Source: Pseudomonadota bacterium
GTDB lineage: Bacteria > Pseudomonadota > Gammaproteobacteria > Steroidobacterales > Woeseiaceae
NCBI GenBank assembly: GCA_027621915.1
Contig: JAQCAD010000005.1
Span: 49,792-113,791, forward strand
Reading direction: 5' to 3'
DNA: 64,000 nt
The notes below the pieces were generated by a model that worked only from the letters and a program-made list of their open reading frames with translations, ran no database searches and was not told where the DNA came from. Below, in pieces: positions 38,477-46,551 of this stretch; position 1 is the first letter of the stretch; each line of letters begins with the position of its first letter. The position numbers and the translations under genes were made by a program.

Positions 38477-39006
38477 TGCGATGGCTCTTTTGGATGAAGG
38501 CTGGCCAATTTCTCAGCCAGCGATTTCTTGGCTCTGTCGTAGTGCACGCGACCGGAACCCAGGCCAATGCCCATAACGACGGAAGCTTCTTCGATTGTCA
38601 TGTCCCGGATAAAAACAAGTTCGGTAATGTCGCGCTGCCGCTGCGGTAGCGACTCAACGGCCTCCCAGACGACCTTGAGATTTCCATGATCATGATCGTC
38701 TTCGGAGACGGTAATCTGCTCCGCCGCGTACGAGTCGATCAGCCGAAGCCGCGTGCTCTGCCTGCGAAATCGGCTTCGTGCCAGGTTCTGCACAACACCG
38801 AATACGAAAGTCTTCAGCGTCGATTTGTCGTCAAATCGCGCCCGTCCGCTCAAGAGTTCTACATAAGCCTGTTGCATCAGATCCTCGGCGGTTGCGTGGT
38901 CATACCCGCATCGGGAGAGCGCCCAGCCGAACAACTGACCGTGCAAGGCTTCCAGTGCCGTCTTGGATACGTATGGATTATTGTCCAGCGCATCATCGTC
39001 CCTCAT
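38473..39006 (-). CDS. ECF-family RNA polymerase sigma factor
   Basis: 177 residues. Region 2 is YDHATAEDLMQQAYVELLSG through LKTFVFGVVQNLARSRFRR, and region 4 is LPQRQRDITELVFIRDMTIEEASVVMGIGLGSGRVHYDRAKKSL with the expected helix-turn-helix. It directs polymerase to its own regulon, probably including this operon. The ATG at 39006 follows GGAGG, so I prefer it to the start at 39045. It heads a five-gene leftward set with the anti-sigma, Spy-like, DUF1800 and DUF1501 genes. Confidence 0.85.
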   Translation of the reverse strand: MRDDDALDNNPYVSKTALEALHGQLFGWALSRCGYDHATAEDLMQQAYVELLSGRARFDDKSTLKTFVFGVVQNLARSRFRRQSTRLRLIDSYAAEQITVSEDDHDHGNLKVVWEAVESLPQRQRDITELVFIRDMTIEEASVVMGIGLGSGRVHYDRAKKSLAEKLASLHPKEPSQ

Positions 39007-39085
39007 ATGCCCTCCAGGATCTTGGTGGCTCAAAGAGAAGATCAATATGACACCTGGAATGGATTAATCATAGAAACGGAGAAAC

Positions 39086-39144
39086 GGGGTCGGATCCAAT
39101 TTTTGGCTATTTCCGTCAATAAGGGGTCGGATCCAATTTTCGGC
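39086..39144 (+). repeat. Two direct REP units, GGATCC type, upstream of the RAYT
   Basis: GGGGTCGGATCCAATTTT followed by TGGC or CGGC and AT appears at 39086 and again at 39123, in the same orientation, 37 bases apart. These are single REP units of the same type as the inverted pair downstream of the transposase. RAYT genes are typically flanked by such units, which they recognise. Confidence 0.85.
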
Positions 39145-39221
39145 GATACCTGAACTTTCACTGGTTGGCGGCGATGAACCGCGCGAGCACACTGATCTCA
39201 CATGTATTCAAGTGCAATAAA

Positions 39222-39905
39222 GTGCCAAGACCGAAGAGACTTTGCGTTCCCGGGTTGCCGCATCATGTCGTGCAACGGGGCAACAATAAGCAAGCCACGT
39301 TCCTGAGCGACGGTGACTATGTTAGTTACATTGATTTGCTTCGGGAGGCTGCAGACCAGCACGATGTAAAGGTACATGCTTTCGTGCTGATGACGAATCA
39401 CGTGCATCTGATGATGACGCCGAGTTCCGATATCGGTTTGTCGCTGACGATGCAAGCCTTGGGACGCAGCTTTGTCTGGCGATTCAATAAGAAGTACGAC
39501 AGATCGGGCACGCTGTGGGAGGGCCGTTTCAAGTGTTCATTGATCGACACGGATCGCTACTGTCTGGCGTGTTACCGCTACATTGATCTAAACCCGGTAC
39601 GTGCCGGGATTGTCGCCCATCCCGGCGATTACCGCTGGAGCAGCTATCGCCACAATGCCTTTGGCGCGCCGAGCACTTTTCTCACGCCTCATTCATCATA
39701 CACTCTATTGGGAAGAACCAGGCAGCTTCAGGCAGAACAATATGGTCGTATAGTGATGAATTCACTGGATCAGGAAACGTTGGCAGTGATTCGTCACGGA
39801 ATTCGAAAACAATTACCAATCGGTAGCAACCAGTTTATTTCCGGCATCCAGCAGCACATCGGCCAGCAAATCGGAACAGGAAAAATCGGTCGCCCCAAGA
39901 AATAA
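39222..39905 (+). mobile_element. REP-associated tyrosine transposase (RAYT, Y1_Tnp / TnpA_REP)
   Basis: A single-strand-DNA HUH nuclease of about 227 residues, related to the IS200/IS605 transposase TnpA. Motifs: RLCVPGLPHHVVQRGNNKQ, the metal-binding HUH in MTNHVHLMM, WRFNKKYDRSGTLWEGRFK, the catalytic Tyr region CYRYIDLNPVRAGIV, and YRWSSYRHNAFG. The GTG at 39222 gives the family N terminus; the frame is open to 39165. Repeats of the GGATCC type stand on both sides. RAYTs are thought to spread REP/REPIN sequences. The stop TAA (39903-39905) lies at the boundary of the downstream repeat. Confidence 0.9.
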
Positions 39906-39983
39906 AAGGGGTCGGATCCAATTGTGTTTCGCGCCCTCTGGAAAGGGAAGGACGTTCAGAAATTGGATCCGACCCCTTTATTT
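39903..39983. repeat. REPIN, GGATCC type, between RAYT and symporter
   Basis: GGGGTCGGATCCAATT (39908-39923) and its inverse AATTGGATCCGACCCC (39961-39976) enclose 37 bases. The flanks AATAAAA and TTTATTTT also mirror each other and contain the stop codons of both neighbours: TAA of the RAYT at 39903-39905, and TAA of the symporter (TTA on the plus strand at 39978-39980). Confidence 0.9.
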
Positions 39984-41372
39984 TCGGCCGCCGGAAAACG
40001 CAACGGCCAGAGCAAGAAAGAACGGAACCAGGCGCTCCGCGATGTCTCCTGGCGTGTCGGGAAACATCGATATGATGACCGTCACGCCAAACCCGGTGAC
40101 CATCGCCGCCAGCGTTGCCGTTGACGAAACCGATCGACCAAGAAGCCGCATGATCAGGATCGGCCCGAATGCCGAACCGGCCGCCGACCAGGCGAACAAA
40201 ACACGAGAGAAGATATCCGCTCGCCACACGAGTGCCAAAATCGTTGCAAGGATAAGTACGACGACGACTGTCGTGCGCGTACCTGCCAGGCCGTCGCTCT
40301 TTTTTCCGCCGGCAAGATTCCAGTCATAGGAGATCGCGGACGCGGCAACCAGTAACTGACTGTCCGCCGTCGACATGATTGCAGACAAAACAGCCGCGAC
40401 CATCACCCCGGAAATAATTGCCGGCAGCAATTCATTCGCCGCGTGGAACAACACCTGCTCTGAATCGCCAAGATCGGCAAACAAGACTCTCGCGCTGAGT
40501 CCGAGCAGCAGCATGCCTGCATAAACAATCGTCGCCCAGCCCAACGCGATGATTCGTCCCTGCCGCAATGCGCGTTCGTCTTTCAGTGCCATGAAACGAT
40601 TCACGACATGCGGCTGACCGGGGTAGCCAACACCGATGCCAAAAAGCCCAAGAACAAAAAATATGCCAACCAGCGCGCCTGTACCAATCGGCGATCCAAG
40701 ACCGCCGATCACACTTAGTCCATCAGCCAGCTCGCCGAACCCGCCCACGGCGGTTAATGAAACGATCGGCAACGCAAGACTCGCGAAGACCATCAACATG
40801 CCCTGTACTGAATCAGTCACACTGACCGCCCAGAATCCGCCAAGCAATGTGTAAGCCAGCACGATCGCTGCACCGATCATGATGCTGTTTTGCTTTGACA
40901 GTTCGAAAACCGATTCGAACGCTTTTCCTGCGGCCTCGAACTGGGAGGCAATGTAGAACGTAAAGCAAAAAACAACGATGAGCGCGGCAATACGAAGAAT
41001 CAGCTGTCGCTTGCCATCAATCGATATCGGCGCAATAACTTCGCTTAAGGTAATTGCGCCCTCCGCGCGCGCCAATTTACTCAGGCGCGGCGCCACCCAA
41101 AACCAGTTCAGAACGAATCCGCCGACAGTAGCGGGGAAAAGCCATAACGCCGGCAGGCCCCAGGCATACGCGGCACCGCTGACACCGAGCAGGGTCCATG
41201 CCGATGATGAACTGGCCGATGCGCTGATCGCCGCAACCCAGGGCCCCAGGCCGCGGCCCGCAAGATAGAAATCCTTAACGTCCCTGTTTCTGCCGCGCGC
41301 CCACAGGCCGACACCGATCAGTATCAGGTTGTAACAAACCAGCGTAATGAAAACGGAAGACGTTCTATCCAT
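39978..41372 (-). CDS. Sodium:solute symporter (SSS family, PutP-like)
   Basis: 464 residues, about 13 transmembrane helices. Family features: DFYLAGRGLGPWVAAISASASSSSAWTLLG near the N terminus, AYTLLGGFWAVSVTDSVQG, GVGYPGQPHVVNRFMALKD and AILSAIMSTADSQLLVAAS. The pattern is close to proline and other amino acid symporters. It is the last gene of a leftward group with a P1 peptidase, an exported ureohydrolase and a TolB/TPR protein, which suggests uptake of amino acids released in the periplasm. Confidence 0.88.
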   Translation of the reverse strand: MDRTSSVFITLVCYNLILIGVGLWARGRNRDVKDFYLAGRGLGPWVAAISASASSSSAWTLLGVSGAAYAWGLPALWLFPATVGGFVLNWFWVAPRLSKLARAEGAITLSEVIAPISIDGKRQLILRIAALIVVFCFTFYIASQFEAAGKAFESVFELSKQNSIMIGAAIVLAYTLLGGFWAVSVTDSVQGMLMVFASLALPIVSLTAVGGFGELADGLSVIGGLGSPIGTGALVGIFFVLGLFGIGVGYPGQPHVVNRFMALKDERALRQGRIIALGWATIVYAGMLLLGLSARVLFADLGDSEQVLFHAANELLPAIISGVMVAAVLSAIMSTADSQLLVAASAISYDWNLAGGKKSDGLAGTRTTVVVVLILATILALVWRADIFSRVLFAWSAAGSAFGPILIMRLLGRSVSSTATLAAMVTGFGVTVIISMFPDTPGDIAERLVPFFLALAVAFSGGRK

Positions 41373-41383
41373 GAACAGGAAAC

Positions 41384-42538
41384 TTATTCTTCTTCAAGGC
41401 GATTGTATTTTCGAAGTGCACCACGTAACTGCTCGTGATCAATCGCATTGACAGTCGTGCCTTCGAAACCGGTCATGGTCCGGGCCGCAATCATCGCGTT
41501 AACGATCGCTTCCTCTACTGCCAGCACGGCGCCCGAAAATACCGGCGTGATTTGCTGGTTGCCTAACAATCGCGCCGACAAATTGGTTCCAGAACGAAGC
41601 TCCGTCGGATTCGCGGTCGAAAATGCGATGAAAATGTCGCCCGAACCATTACTCGCCATGCCGCCAACGCGCGCAATTCCCAATCCAGCACGAGTAGCGA
41701 CGCGTTTCAGCTGGTGCGGCAGCAGTGGCGCGTCCGTGGCGATAACAACAATGATCGAACCCATTTCGTCGTCCATTGGAGTCCGGATGTCGGCGATCTG
41801 TTCCACCGGAATTTCCCGGCCCACCGGCACACCGGCGATCTGCAGAATATCCCGCCATCCGTAATTCGCTTGAACAAGTGCACCAACCGTGAACGTGCCG
41901 TCCTCCGTTTCGACGAGTCGAGATGCCGTGCCAATGCCGCACTTGAATTGGTAACACGTCATTCCAGTACCGCCGCCGACGTTGCCCTCCGCGACCGGCC
42001 CTGACTTCGCTGATTCGATAGCTTCGACGACGTGTTCGCCGTGCACGTAGAACCCGTTCTCGTCGTTGAGTTGTCCACCCCAGGTTTCGGCAACCACGGG
42101 ATCGGACCAGGCGTAGCCCGTCACGTCGCGCTCGGCATGGGTCACACGCCATTTGATCGTTTCCTCGAATACCATGCCGACACTTTGTGTCGTCGTGAGC
42201 ATCACTGGGCCTTCGAGAAAGCCGGATGCCTCGACCCATATCGAACCGGTCATCTCGCCGGCGCCATTTAGAACGGCGGTCCCGGCGAAAACCGGCAACA
42301 TGATGGAGCTCTCACCGCGCGGGAGTACGGCCGTAACACCGGAACGTGCGGCGCTTCCGTTTGGATAGTCTTCGATGATGGTTGAGTGGCCGACTGTCAC
42401 GCCGGAAACATCCGTGATGGCATTAAGCTCACCCGGCGTGCCGTCGAAAGGAATTCCCAAATCACGTGCGCGCGGCTCAGCTGCATCAGTGATCACCGGT
42501 AACGCAAGCATCGCCAGACATAAAATAATATTTTTCAT
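41384..42538 (-). CDS. Exported P1-family peptidase (DmpA-like aminopeptidase)
   Basis: 384 residues with a signal peptide (IILCLAMLALPVITDAAEP). P1 features: LGIPFDGTPGELNAITDVSGVTVGH at the mature start, GNVGGGTGMTCYQFKCGIGT in the middle, and NGSGDIFIAFSTAN, where the Ser should become the N-terminal nucleophile after autoproteolysis. DmpA-type enzymes remove N-terminal D- or L-residues, or beta-amino acids, from peptides. The ATG at 42538 overlaps the upstream ureohydrolase stop by 4 bases. Symporter 11 bases downstream. Confidence 0.87.
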   Translation of the reverse strand: MKNIILCLAMLALPVITDAAEPRARDLGIPFDGTPGELNAITDVSGVTVGHSTIIEDYPNGSAARSGVTAVLPRGESSIMLPVFAGTAVLNGAGEMTGSIWVEASGFLEGPVMLTTTQSVGMVFEETIKWRVTHAERDVTGYAWSDPVVAETWGGQLNDENGFYVHGEHVVEAIESAKSGPVAEGNVGGGTGMTCYQFKCGIGTASRLVETEDGTFTVGALVQANYGWRDILQIAGVPVGREIPVEQIADIRTPMDDEMGSIIVVIATDAPLLPHQLKRVATRAGLGIARVGGMASNGSGDIFIAFSTANPTELRSGTNLSARLLGNQQITPVFSGAVLAVEEAIVNAMIAARTMTGFEGTTVNAIDHEQLRGALRKYNRLEEE

Positions 42539-43962
42539 TCGTCGTGTCCGTGTTCGGTGGTCAGCGGGCTCAGGTAGTTCTTCTCTGTCAGGCCGCGTTT
42601 TCGCAATGCAATTCCGTTCAGGCACTCGCGCATTACTCGTGCAGCATTCATTGCCGTCGTGTAGCCGGGATCAACCAGCGGGTTCACTTCGACCAGTTCG
42701 AATCCGACGATTTTGTTCATCGCGCAAAGGTTTCGAACAATTGGAAATACTTCCCGGGTAGTTAATCCCGCCGGTTCCGGAGTTCCGGTACCGGGCGTGA
42801 AGGAAGGATCCAGCACATCGATGTCGAATGAGATAAAGATAAATTCCGGGCCATCGAGCGCTTCGTCGAGAACTCGATCCATCGTCGCCTCCCATCCGTT
42901 CTTCTCGATCTCAGCCATCGTGTGATAACGCAGGCCGTTTTCGCGCATCCATTCAAAACCGCGATTGCTCGGCCATGAACCGCGCAAACCAACCTGGATG
43001 AAATTCTTGCCTGGCACGAGCTTTTCATCGAACAGGCGACGAACCGGTTGTCCGTGCGATATCAAATGGGCACTTCCTCCGCCAGCATCGTAGTGCGCAT
43101 CGAAATGCACGATACCAACTTTCCCCACGCCGTATGCATCGACAACGCCGGCCACATCCGGATACATCAGCGAGTGGTCACCGCCGACGATGAACGGAAT
43201 CGTTCCCGTGCTCGCCACTTCGCGCACAACTTCACGAATATGCTCGAGACTGCGCTCAGTGCTCATGCCATCGATGGCAATATCACCATAGTCAACCATG
43301 ACCAGCTCATTGAACTCCGACACCATCGTGTGCATGTGTTGCGGTTCGCTCATGCTGAAGTTGATATAGATTTCTGCAGTCCGCAGCGCACGGGGACCGT
43401 AAGCGGCGCCACGATAACCGGACCCCATATCGAGCCCTGCTCCCATGATCGCAATGTCGACTTCGCCGGCAACGAGATCTTCCGGCGTCATAGCAATTGG
43501 CAGGTTAAAGAATGTCGGGATACCCTGCTTTGGTCCTGCACTCAGGTAGCGATTAACATTGATCGGCCCGGCTTCGCGTGGCGTATCAAATTCTGCCGGC
43601 CGGCGGGTTTTCCAGGCATTGAACCCATCCGATTCAGTGTTCAGGGGAATCGAGGCCATGTCAGTATCGGGATTAAACTTCATCAGCTCAGTAACCCGCA
43701 TCATCGCGTCGATATACGCCTCGATCTGCGCCGGCGTTTTGCTGTCGAGGCGATCGAAAAGAAGTTCGTGTCGCTCTGCAAATCCGAAAATACCGTCACC
43801 GCGCAGGAAGTCGACTTTTTCTTGCGGTAGGTCGCTGACCTTGGCAGCAATATCGTCGGGAAGGTCGACGGGCTCGAATTCGTCCTCGTCCTGGGCAAAA
43901 GCTGTTATGCACAGCGCCAGTATTGCAACGGCCGCAAAAACGCGACGAATCAGGTGTTTCAT
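42535..43962 (-). CDS. Exported ureohydrolase (arginase/agmatinase family)
   Basis: 475 residues. A signal peptide (VFAAVAILALCITAFAQ) precedes an N-terminal extension of about 120 residues and then a full arginase-family domain: GAGLDMGSGYRGAAYGPRALR, GGDHS, DAHYD, SFDIDVLDP and a substrate-side PAGLTTREV. All Mn-ligand positions (GGDHS, DAHxD, DxD) are intact, so it should be active. The substrate could be arginine, agmatine, a guanidino acid or formiminoglutamate. Export is unusual, since ureohydrolases normally act in the cytosol. Confidence 0.85.
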   Translation of the reverse strand: MKHLIRRVFAAVAILALCITAFAQDEDEFEPVDLPDDIAAKVSDLPQEKVDFLRGDGIFGFAERHELLFDRLDSKTPAQIEAYIDAMMRVTELMKFNPDTDMASIPLNTESDGFNAWKTRRPAEFDTPREAGPINVNRYLSAGPKQGIPTFFNLPIAMTPEDLVAGEVDIAIMGAGLDMGSGYRGAAYGPRALRTAEIYINFSMSEPQHMHTMVSEFNELVMVDYGDIAIDGMSTERSLEHIREVVREVASTGTIPFIVGGDHSLMYPDVAGVVDAYGVGKVGIVHFDAHYDAGGGSAHLISHGQPVRRLFDEKLVPGKNFIQVGLRGSWPSNRGFEWMRENGLRYHTMAEIEKNGWEATMDRVLDEALDGPEFIFISFDIDVLDPSFTPGTGTPEPAGLTTREVFPIVRNLCAMNKIVGFELVEVNPLVDPGYTTAMNAARVMRECLNGIALRKRGLTEKNYLSPLTTEHGHDE

Positions 43963-43988
43963 TCTCTTCCCCCGCCCTTATTGAACTA

Positions 43989-45800
43989 TTATTCGCATAC
44001 CCATTCGCCGCTGTCCATGCTGCAGAAATCCGGAGCACCACGCGTGTCCCACAGATCAGTCAGCCCGGTCGACTTTGCATACGCCAGGAATCGAGGGTGC
44101 CGGGTAAAACCGGTGGAGCGAAATGCGAGGCCGTAATGCAAGAGAAAGTCGGCGTCGCTCCACACGTAGTTATGACGAGATCCGATTTCCTCAATTGCGC
44201 GCCAGTAATCGTCAAGATAGCCCAGCGCCAGGTACCAGTAATAGACATTGTTGATGTCATACCAGTTCGACGCACCCGCGAGCGATACCCGGACCCAGGC
44301 ATCGAGAAAATCCTTGCCGGTATCCGCGTCCGCCACACCCTGCAGGATCCGCCGTGCATCCTCCGCGCGCCACACGTAGGTCGGCGGCGCGCCTTCCAGT
44401 GTGCGGATCGCCGCGTCGAATTCGCGCGCGACCAGTTCCTCCACAGCGATATCCCATTGGTAATACGTGCCGCCAAGTTCGATTACACGCTGCCAACTCG
44501 CCCTGGCTTCGTCACGGCGGCCCAGGGCGCTCAACGACGCCGCAACCCGCCAGTGACTCAAAGGCGAGAGCGGCTCGAGTTCGACCATTCGATTCGCGCA
44601 TTGCAGCGATTCCTGCAAATAGCCGGCACTCAGTAAGTCGAAGCAAAGCACGCGGACGATATTGAAGTCATTAGGTGCCGCCTTTATGGCTGCCTCGACG
44701 GCTGCGAACTCGTTTTTCCTTTTGAGGTTATCCGGACCGGCAGTAGCGACGAACAAGCGTGCGCCGACCAACGTGGAATCCAGTTCGAGTGCGGTTTTTG
44801 CCGACTCGTATACCAATTGCCGTGCCGACGGACCGTCAATGCTTTCCGCCGAAGACATCCAGTAAGCCAGGGCCTTGGCTTCATGCGCTTTGGCGAATCG
44901 AGGGTCGATTGCAATTGCGCTATCGAGCAGCCGGATGACTATTTCCAGCCTATCGACGGTGCGGTTCGCAATATTTGGCAGTGCCTCGACGTAAAAAGAA
45001 TAAGCTTCCGCGTTGCCGGTCAGCCTGCTAGCGTCCGGCGCCAGTTGCAGTTTCAGCACTTCGGCAATCGCGCCGGCGACATCGTCCTGTATGTCGAAAA
45101 CGTCCGCCATCTGCCGATCGTACGTTTCGGACCAAAGATGAAAACCGTTGTCGACGCTGATCAGTTGGGCCGTAATGCGCAGCCGGTCGCCGGACCGGCG
45201 AACCGAACCTTCCAGCACCGTCGCGACGCCGAGCGCAGTGCCAATCGCCCGCAGGTCTTCCTGTTTTCCTTTGAATGCGAACGACGAGGTTCGGCCGGCG
45301 ACTTTCAGGCCCGGCGTTTTGGCCAGCAGATTCAGCAGTTCTTCGGAAAGACCATCGGCGAAGTAATCCTTGTCATCCGACATGTTGACGAATGGCAAGA
45401 CAGCGATCGATTGCCTGCCGGAAGCTGCAACGACCTCTTCGGATTCAAGTGCGCTATTAAAATAGAATTTATCGGCGAGCAGGAATCCAATGGCGATGAT
45501 CAACACACCGATTATTACGCGATCGAGCTTCCGACCTGTTTGCGGCGCAATTGATTGGCTGCGATCAACGTCCTGCTCCCGTTTTACGCCATCCGGAGTA
45601 ATTTCGAACGCCCAGGCCAGGAACAGAACCAGTGGCAAACCGAGCAAAAGAAAAACAACGAAGATCTGCAACGTCCATTCGGGCGCGTGGAAATTATCGA
45701 CGGCAAACTCGGCGACCTGTGCCAACGCCCAGCCAATGACGACATAGGCAATGCCTACCCGCACTACGTTGCGTCGTTTGAGCTCATCGAAGAATGACAT
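43989..45800 (-). CDS. Membrane protein with TolB-like N-terminal and TPR domains
   Basis: 603 residues. Begins with FFDELKRRNVVRVGIAYVVI, then two membrane helices, a linker and a third helix (VIIGVLIIAIGFLLADKF). A TolB amino-terminal-like domain follows (SIAVLPFVNMSDDKDYFADGLSEELLNLLA, VLEGSVRRSGDRLRITAQLI, to about residue 245), and then TPR-like helices to the end. The same architecture is often fused to adenylate cyclase or winged-helix domains; none is present here. Role probably sensing or scaffolding. It is the first gene of the leftward group, 26 bases upstream of the ureohydrolase. Confidence 0.75.
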   Translation of the reverse strand: MSFFDELKRRNVVRVGIAYVVIGWALAQVAEFAVDNFHAPEWTLQIFVVFLLLGLPLVLFLAWAFEITPDGVKREQDVDRSQSIAPQTGRKLDRVIIGVLIIAIGFLLADKFYFNSALESEEVVAASGRQSIAVLPFVNMSDDKDYFADGLSEELLNLLAKTPGLKVAGRTSSFAFKGKQEDLRAIGTALGVATVLEGSVRRSGDRLRITAQLISVDNGFHLWSETYDRQMADVFDIQDDVAGAIAEVLKLQLAPDASRLTGNAEAYSFYVEALPNIANRTVDRLEIVIRLLDSAIAIDPRFAKAHEAKALAYWMSSAESIDGPSARQLVYESAKTALELDSTLVGARLFVATAGPDNLKRKNEFAAVEAAIKAAPNDFNIVRVLCFDLLSAGYLQESLQCANRMVELEPLSPLSHWRVAASLSALGRRDEARASWQRVIELGGTYYQWDIAVEELVAREFDAAIRTLEGAPPTYVWRAEDARRILQGVADADTGKDFLDAWVRVSLAGASNWYDINNVYYWYLALGYLDDYWRAIEEIGSRHNYVWSDADFLLHYGLAFRSTGFTRHPRFLAYAKSTGLTDLWDTRGAPDFCSMDSGEWVCE

Positions 45801-45852
45801 GGTGCGCTACTCGCAGGTCCATTCGCCGTCTATCTTACTGCACATATCGAGC

Positions 45853-45913
45853 GAAAATGGGGTCAGGAAAATGGGGTCAGAGTACATTTTCGGAAATGTA
45901 CTCTGACCCCATT
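45853..45913. repeat. REPIN-like palindrome, GAGTACATTT type
   Basis: AATGGGGTCAGAGTACATTT and its inverse meet with a loop of only a few bases (about 45870-45913); a half unit AAAATGGGGTCAG precedes it. It shares the GGGGTCAGA core with the other types but has a different inner arm. The last bases, CCCCATTAATT, include the stop codon of the leftward gene that follows (TTA on the plus strand at 45912-45914). Confidence 0.87.
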
Positions 45914-46355
45914 AATTCGAAGCGTCATCAACAATCGTGTCGCCTGATTTTGCTGGAAAATCATTAGCAATGACCTGGTTTTCAGCAGGACTTTCGCTGA
46001 CCGGAACGTGCGCCGGAACCAGGCGATCTACGGCTACGGCACCGATCGCGATGATCAGTAACACCGTGATCAGTACGTTCGTTCGTTGTTCGGCTGACGC
46101 CGCCAGCGACACCGAATGATCGATCTCACTCTCGCGCTTAAGACCATCCGACGTTAATTCAAAAATCCAGGCGAATATCAGGGTCGGAAAAAATCCAATT
46201 GCGAGCAGGACCACGACCAGCGACCCCGTCCACTCCGGGGCCGACAGCAGCGATGACAAGACGTCCGTGAGCTGCAGCAACAACCAGGCACTGATTAAAT
46301 ACAGGATGCCAACGCGAATGACGTTGCGACGTTTGAGTTCGGCGAAGAATGACAT
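45912..46355 (-). pseudogene. Truncated paralogue of the TolB/TPR membrane protein (N-terminal part only)
   Basis: 147 residues from the ATG at 46355. FFAELKRRNVIRVGILYLISAWLLLQL and the following helices (SLVVVLLAIGFFPTLIFAWIFELTSDGLKRESEIDHS, NVLITVLLIIAIGAVAVDRLV) align with residues 1-110 of the 603-residue neighbour. The TolB and TPR domains are missing: the frame ends in DDASN with a stop at the edge of the repeat at 45853-45913. It is either a remnant cut down next to the repeat or a short membrane protein now kept in its own right. A perfect TATAAT on the minus strand at 46386-46391 could be its -10 box. Confidence 0.65.
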
Positions 46356-46551
46356 TCTTATTATTGGGTCCCGCTGAAAGAGCGCATTATAACTGCAAAA
46401 CTGCCAATCGAGGCGGTGCCAGTTAACAAGGAATACTCGTTGGTATCTGCGACCGCCGGATCCGGCAGATGGCGAGGCACGCAGAATAGGCGTATGACGG
46501 TTCCGGCGCGCTAGAATGCCTTTCGCATCCGTGCCCGACGAGAGATATTCC

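Noticed and set aside
39086..39144. Direct repeats with a 37-base period, considered as a CRISPR remnant
   Set aside because: Only two units; the repeat sequence is the arm of the REPIN family found in inverted pairs elsewhere, and no cas gene is present.
43048..43830. 260-codon plus-strand frame opposite the ureohydrolase
   Set aside because: Antisense to a gene with all catalytic motifs; no domain seen in the translation.
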